This document shows, in pieces, positions 16,120 through 18,944 of a DNA stretch of 18,944 nt (the stretch's first letter is position 1; each line of letters opens with the position of its first letter). This DNA comes from Gemmatimonadota bacterium. Lineage in GTDB: Bacteria > Latescibacterota > UBA2968. The stretch is from assembly GCA_002714465.1 (NCBI GenBank), contig PAXL01000022.1:46660-65603 (forward strand). The letters are read 5' to 3'. The notes below the pieces were generated by a model that did not search any database, was not told where the DNA came from, and saw only the letters and a program-made list of their open reading frames with translations. Both the position numbers and the translations under genes were made by a program.

Positions 16120-17127
16120 ATGCTATCAATTGTACAGGTCATACATTCGGAACGCGGGCGTCGGGTAGCACGGGTCGACGGTACCAGGCTCGATATCCTA
16201 GAGACGCCTTCGACGTTGTCGCTCATAGAGTCAACGCTGGACCGCGGCGCATCCTTGGCTGACGTCATTTCGCGAGCAGTGTCATCCCTGCAAGTCTCAT
16301 ACGACGAAGTCTACGCGGGTTTGAGTGATTGGACGCTGCTTCCGCCCTTCGACCACCCGGACGAGCCGAATCGGCTGATCGTCAGTGGGACGGGTCTCAC
16401 ACACAAAGCCAGCGCAGCCAACCGACAGGCCATGCACGAGGCTCAGAGTGGCAACGAAGAGTCGCTGACTGACAGCATGCGCATGTATCAGTGGGGTCTC
16501 GAAGGAGGAACGCCTCCGGATGGTGAGATCGGTGCGCAGCCGGAGTGGTTCTACAAGGGTCTCGGATCGATCGTTCGGGCACACGGGGAGCCGCTTGATG
16601 TGCCGACCTATGCTGACGATGGCGGTGAGGAACCGGAGATCGCGGGCTGCTACGTGATCGACAGAGATGGGAATCCCAGACGTGTCGGGTTCCTCCAGGG
16701 AAACGAATTCGCCGATCACGTAATGGAGAAGAAGAATTACCTGTATCTCGCCCCTTCGAAGCTGCGCGATTGCTCCATCGGACCTGAACTCGTCATCGAT
16801 GCTGAATTCGGCGCGATCAAGGGAACCGTCAGAATCGAAAGAAACGGCGAAACGATCTGGTCGAAAGTGATCTCAAGCGGGAACGATCACACCTGTCACA
16901 GCCTCGCAAACATGGAACATCATCACTTCAAGTACGCCGCGCACCGCAGGCCGGGCGACCTTCATCTTCACTTCTACGGAGCAGATGGCTTCAGCTTTGG
17001 CGAAGGCGTATCTCTCCAGGACGGCGATGTCATGGTTGTTGCGTGGGAAGGGATGGGTAGAGCGTTAAGCAATCCCTTACGAGTTTCGGAAGAGACAGAC
17101 TCTTTAGTCGCGATTTCACCCTTGTAG
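16120..17127 (+). CDS. AraD1/GguC family protein (fumarylacetoacetase fold)
   Basis: This 335-residue protein matches the AraD1/GguC family of the fumarylacetoacetate-hydrolase superfamily, metal-dependent enzymes linked with sugar-acid catabolism and GguAB-type sugar uptake. Hallmarks are FDHPDEPNRLIVSGTGLTH, SANRQAMH, TDSMRMYQWGLEGG, QPEWFYKG, RAHGEPLDVP, DGGEEPE, GNEFADHV, NYLYLAPSKLR, IGPEL and HSLANMEHHHFKY. Length is normal. The ATG at 16120 was chosen because the family's N-terminus (VQVIHSERGRRVARVDG) begins there. A longer in-frame reading upstream overlaps the ABM gene in another frame and gives no homology. There is no clear Shine-Dalgarno. By analogy it may cleave or hydrate a 2-keto-3-deoxy or diketo sugar acid; the exact reaction is not known. 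Confidence 0.9.
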   Translation: MLSIVQVIHSERGRRVARVDGTRLDILETPSTLSLIESTLDRGASLADVISRAVSSLQVSYDEVYAGLSDWTLLPPFDHPDEPNRLIVSGTGLTHKASAANRQAMHEAQSGNEESLTDSMRMYQWGLEGGTPPDGEIGAQPEWFYKGLGSIVRAHGEPLDVPTYADDGGEEPEIAGCYVIDRDGNPRRVGFLQGNEFADHVMEKKNYLYLAPSKLRDCSIGPELVIDAEFGAIKGTVRIERNGETIWSKVISSGNDHTCHSLANMEHHHFKYAAHRRPGDLHLHFYGADGFSFGEGVSLQDGDVMVVAWEGMGRALSNPLRVSEETDSLVAISPL

Positions 17128-17176
17128 TCAGAGCAGGTGAAGGAACCTTTTATCCCGCTCGCTTGCTCCCACGGTC

Positions 17177-18022
17177 ATGATTGTAGACGTCCACTCCCAC
17201 ACCTGGCAATACCCCGACCACTTCGGCGACACCTTCCGGGATCAGGCGACCCGGGCTTGGGGACGTCATGACGTCGATCTGAAGGTTAGGTATGAAGATT
17301 ACAGAAAACAGGCATCCGAACCGGTCAAGACAGTCGTGTTCGGTGGCAAGGCTCTGCTCAGTGGAATATGGGTCGATGATGACTATGTAGCCAACTATGT
17401 AAGTCAGCATCCGGATGACCTGATTGGGTTTCTCTCGGTGGACCCGACACAGGAGGGGTGGCGAGCCGATCTGGAGCGCGGTCACCAGGATCTCGGGCTA
17501 CGCGGGATCAAGCTGCTGTCGATGTATGCAGGGAACAAGCCATCCGATCCGGAGCTTGACGACCTCTGGGGATACGCAACTCGGCACGGCCTCCCAGTGT
17601 TGCTCCACACAGGAACGACCTTCATCGCGCAGGCGCCGCTCGAATGCACGCTTCCCCGTCACTTGGACACCGTAGCCGTGCGCTTTCCCGATGTTCGAAT
17701 CGTCATGGCTCACCTCTCGCATCCCTACGGCGGCGAGTGCGCAGCCGTGATCCGGAAGCATCCAAACGTCTACGCAGATGTCAGCGCGATCCACTACCGA
17801 CCGTGGCAGCTTTACAACGCTTTGATGCTTGTTCAAGAATACGGTGTCTGGAGCAAGCTCCTGTTTGGCACCGACTACCCGTTTGCTACGGTGGACAATA
17901 CGCTCGAGGGACTTCGTTCACTGAACGACATGCTGGAAGGGACAGCCTTGCCACGTTTGGATGAAGAGGAGATGGAGGAAATGATTTTCCGCGAATCCTT
18001 GAAGCTGTTGAACCTCAACTGA
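17177..18022 (+). CDS. Amidohydrolase family protein (amidohydrolase 2, TIM-barrel)
   Basis: This 281-residue TIM-barrel metal-dependent hydrolase or decarboxylase belongs to the amidohydrolase-2 group, which includes sugar lactonases and ACMSD-type decarboxylases. The metal and catalytic residues seen are His6 and His8 (DVHSHT), His144 (LLHTGTT), His179 (MAHLSHPYGG) and Asp233 (FGTDYPF). No signal peptide is present. It starts with ATG 49 bases after the AraD1-like gene, without a visible Shine-Dalgarno. Together with that gene it suggests hydrolysis of a lactone or similar ring in sugar-acid breakdown. This is inference. Confidence 0.9.
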   Translation: MIVDVHSHTWQYPDHFGDTFRDQATRAWGRHDVDLKVRYEDYRKQASEPVKTVVFGGKALLSGIWVDDDYVANYVSQHPDDLIGFLSVDPTQEGWRADLERGHQDLGLRGIKLLSMYAGNKPSDPELDDLWGYATRHGLPVLLHTGTTFIAQAPLECTLPRHLDTVAVRFPDVRIVMAHLSHPYGGECAAVIRKHPNVYADVSAIHYRPWQLYNALMLVQEYGVWSKLLFGTDYPFATVDNTLEGLRSLNDMLEGTALPRLDEEEMEEMIFRESLKLLNLN

Positions 18023-18096
18023 GCGAGGTAGCGGATGAGCAGATGAGAGTAGAACAGACAAACCGTTTTTTCGTCTACTCGCCCCTTCTACCGCTC
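18021..18096 (+). terminator. Imperfect long hairpin between the two amidohydrolase genes
   Basis: The arms beginning GAGCG..GTAG (18021 on) and ending CTACCGCTC (to 18096) pair imperfectly. An inner perfect stem GAGTAGA (18046-18052) / TCTACTC (18074-18080) has a T-rich loop (CGTTTTTTCG). The T-run is inside the loop and not after the stem. It may weaken read-through, or be an mRNA structure, instead of a clean terminator. Confidence 0.35.
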
Positions 18097-18114
18097 GAAT
18101 GAAAAGAACGAATA

Positions 18115-18944
18115 GTGATTATTGATTCGCATAATCATACCTACTACCACGGCCTGAACGCCGACGACGTCATCGGGGAGATGGATGCCTTCGGGATCGA
18201 TGTCTGCTGGCTACTAACCTGGTACCATCCCCCGGGAGAGCACGTCCCTTCGAGCCATCGTGTGTTCAACCCAGAAAACGCACGGCCGGACGGTACGCAC
18301 GCTGGTATCGTGCTCGACGATGTCACACGCTCACGCGACCAGTATCCTGATCGATTTGTCTCAGGCTATTGTCCGTGTCCTACCGAGGGAGATCCGGCAG
18401 CGCTGCTGGAGGCTGCGGTAAGATCGCACGGGGTTCGCGTTTGCGGCGAGTGGAGTTACAGGACCGTCCTCGACGATCCCAGGGCGATCAAACTGTTCCA
18501 GGCTGCGGGAGAGATGAGCTTGCCGGTCGTCCTTCATATCGACACGCCTTATCTGCCCGATGCGTCAGGTAACAGGATTTATCAGGATGTGTGGTATGGT
18601 GGAGAGATCGACTGCCTAGAGCGAGCGCTGAAGGTTTGCCCGAACACGGTCTTCATCGGACACGCACCGGGATTCTGGCGTCACATCAGCGGAGACGCTC
18701 CTACCGACACACAGATGTATCCGGATGGGCCGATCCTGCCCGGAGGAAAGCTCTTTGACCTATTCGATATGTATCCAAACCTTTGGGCAGACTTGTCGGC
18801 GGGATCCGGACTAAATGCGCTTCGTCGCGACTCGGAGCACGCTGTCCGGTTCATCACGACATACCATGACAGGCTTCTCTACGGGCGCGATGCAACTGGA
18901 AACGATCTGATGGCGTATCTGAACGATCTGGATCTGAGCGAACA
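18115..18944 (+). CDS. Second amidohydrolase family protein (3' end outside window)
   Basis: The reading frame stays open to the window end, giving 276 codons. It is a second amidohydrolase-2-type TIM-barrel enzyme. HxH is at His6 and His8 (DSHNHT), and further metal or catalytic candidates are His in VVLHIDTPY, His in FIGHAPGFW and Asp in LYGRDATGND. The order matches the first amidohydrolase, but sequence similarity between the two is low. So they are related enzymes and not a recent duplication. The GTG at 18115 is the first start after an in-frame TGA at 18100; no good ribosome site is seen. A role in the same pathway is inferred from position. Confidence 0.85.
   Translation, partial: MIIDSHNHTYYHGLNADDVIGEMDAFGIDVCWLLTWYHPPGEHVPSSHRVFNPENARPDGTHAGIVLDDVTRSRDQYPDRFVSGYCPCPTEGDPAALLEAAVRSHGVRVCGEWSYRTVLDDPRAIKLFQAAGEMSLPVVLHIDTPYLPDASGNRIYQDVWYGGEIDCLERALKVCPNTVFIGHAPGFWRHISGDAPTDTQMYPDGPILPGGKLFDLFDMYPNLWADLSAGSGLNALRRDSEHAVRFITTYHDRLLYGRDATGNDLMAYLNDLDLSE

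Noticed and set aside
15802..17127. A single long reading frame that would fuse an extra 106 residues to the AraD1-like protein
   Set aside because: The extra part overlaps the ABM gene in another frame and is Arg/Ser-rich with no family resemblance. The AraD1 family N-terminus begins at the internal ATG at 16120.

Overview
The window looks like chromosomal DNA from an uncultivated Gram-negative, probably aquatic bacterium. The evidence is a TonB-type energy transducer, a bifunctional class A penicillin-binding protein, and a Tat-exported TRAP substrate-binding lipoprotein. The TonB, with an 'IPETRQ' motif followed by a proline-rich stretch, resembles those of the FCB superphylum (Gemmatimonadota/Latescibacterota-like). 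Phylum placement is inference. The DNA is moderately GC-rich and many genes start with GTG or TTG behind good Shine-Dalgarno sequences. No tRNA, rRNA, CRISPR array or intact mobile element was seen.

Left part (1-7050). A 3'-truncated tonB-like gene (minus) diverges from a DctP-type TRAP binding protein (plus). The matching DctQ and DctM membrane subunits lie on the minus strand and converge on dctP, with a strong hairpin terminator in the 96-bp gap. Next come a membrane-anchored protein of unknown function and a class A PBP, translationally coupled by a 4-base overlap.

Middle part (7184-12162). Two tandem DUF362 paralogues on the plus strand face a two-gene minus-strand unit: a Gfo/Idh/MocA oxidoreductase with an altered EKP motif, then an SDR dehydrogenase. 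Diverging from that unit is what looks like a decayed start of an enolase-superfamily (mandelate racemase-like) sugar-acid dehydratase gene, with a good RBS, an in-frame stop and a frameshift. A P-loop uridine-kinase-like gene follows.

Right part (12197-18944). A 613-residue Rieske protein with a large uncharacterised helical C-terminal region (minus) diverges from a phytanoyl-CoA dioxygenase-like gene (plus). A 449-bp stretch without an intact gene holds a probable relic. After it comes a plus-strand cluster: an ABM-domain monooxygenase, an AraD1/GguC-family fumarylacetoacetase-fold protein, an amidohydrolase, and a second amidohydrolase cut by the window end.

How the genes may work together: a TRAP uptake system for a small (2-oxo)carboxylate, two dehydrogenases, an enolase-superfamily relic, an FAH-fold protein and two amidohydrolases are the protein classes used in non-phosphorylated sugar or sugar-acid catabolism (dehydrogenation, lactone hydrolysis, dehydration, cleavage of a diketo acid). 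This is inference from family membership and proximity; no substrate can be read from the sequence. The DUF362 pair and the Rieske fusion protein are the least explained genes here.
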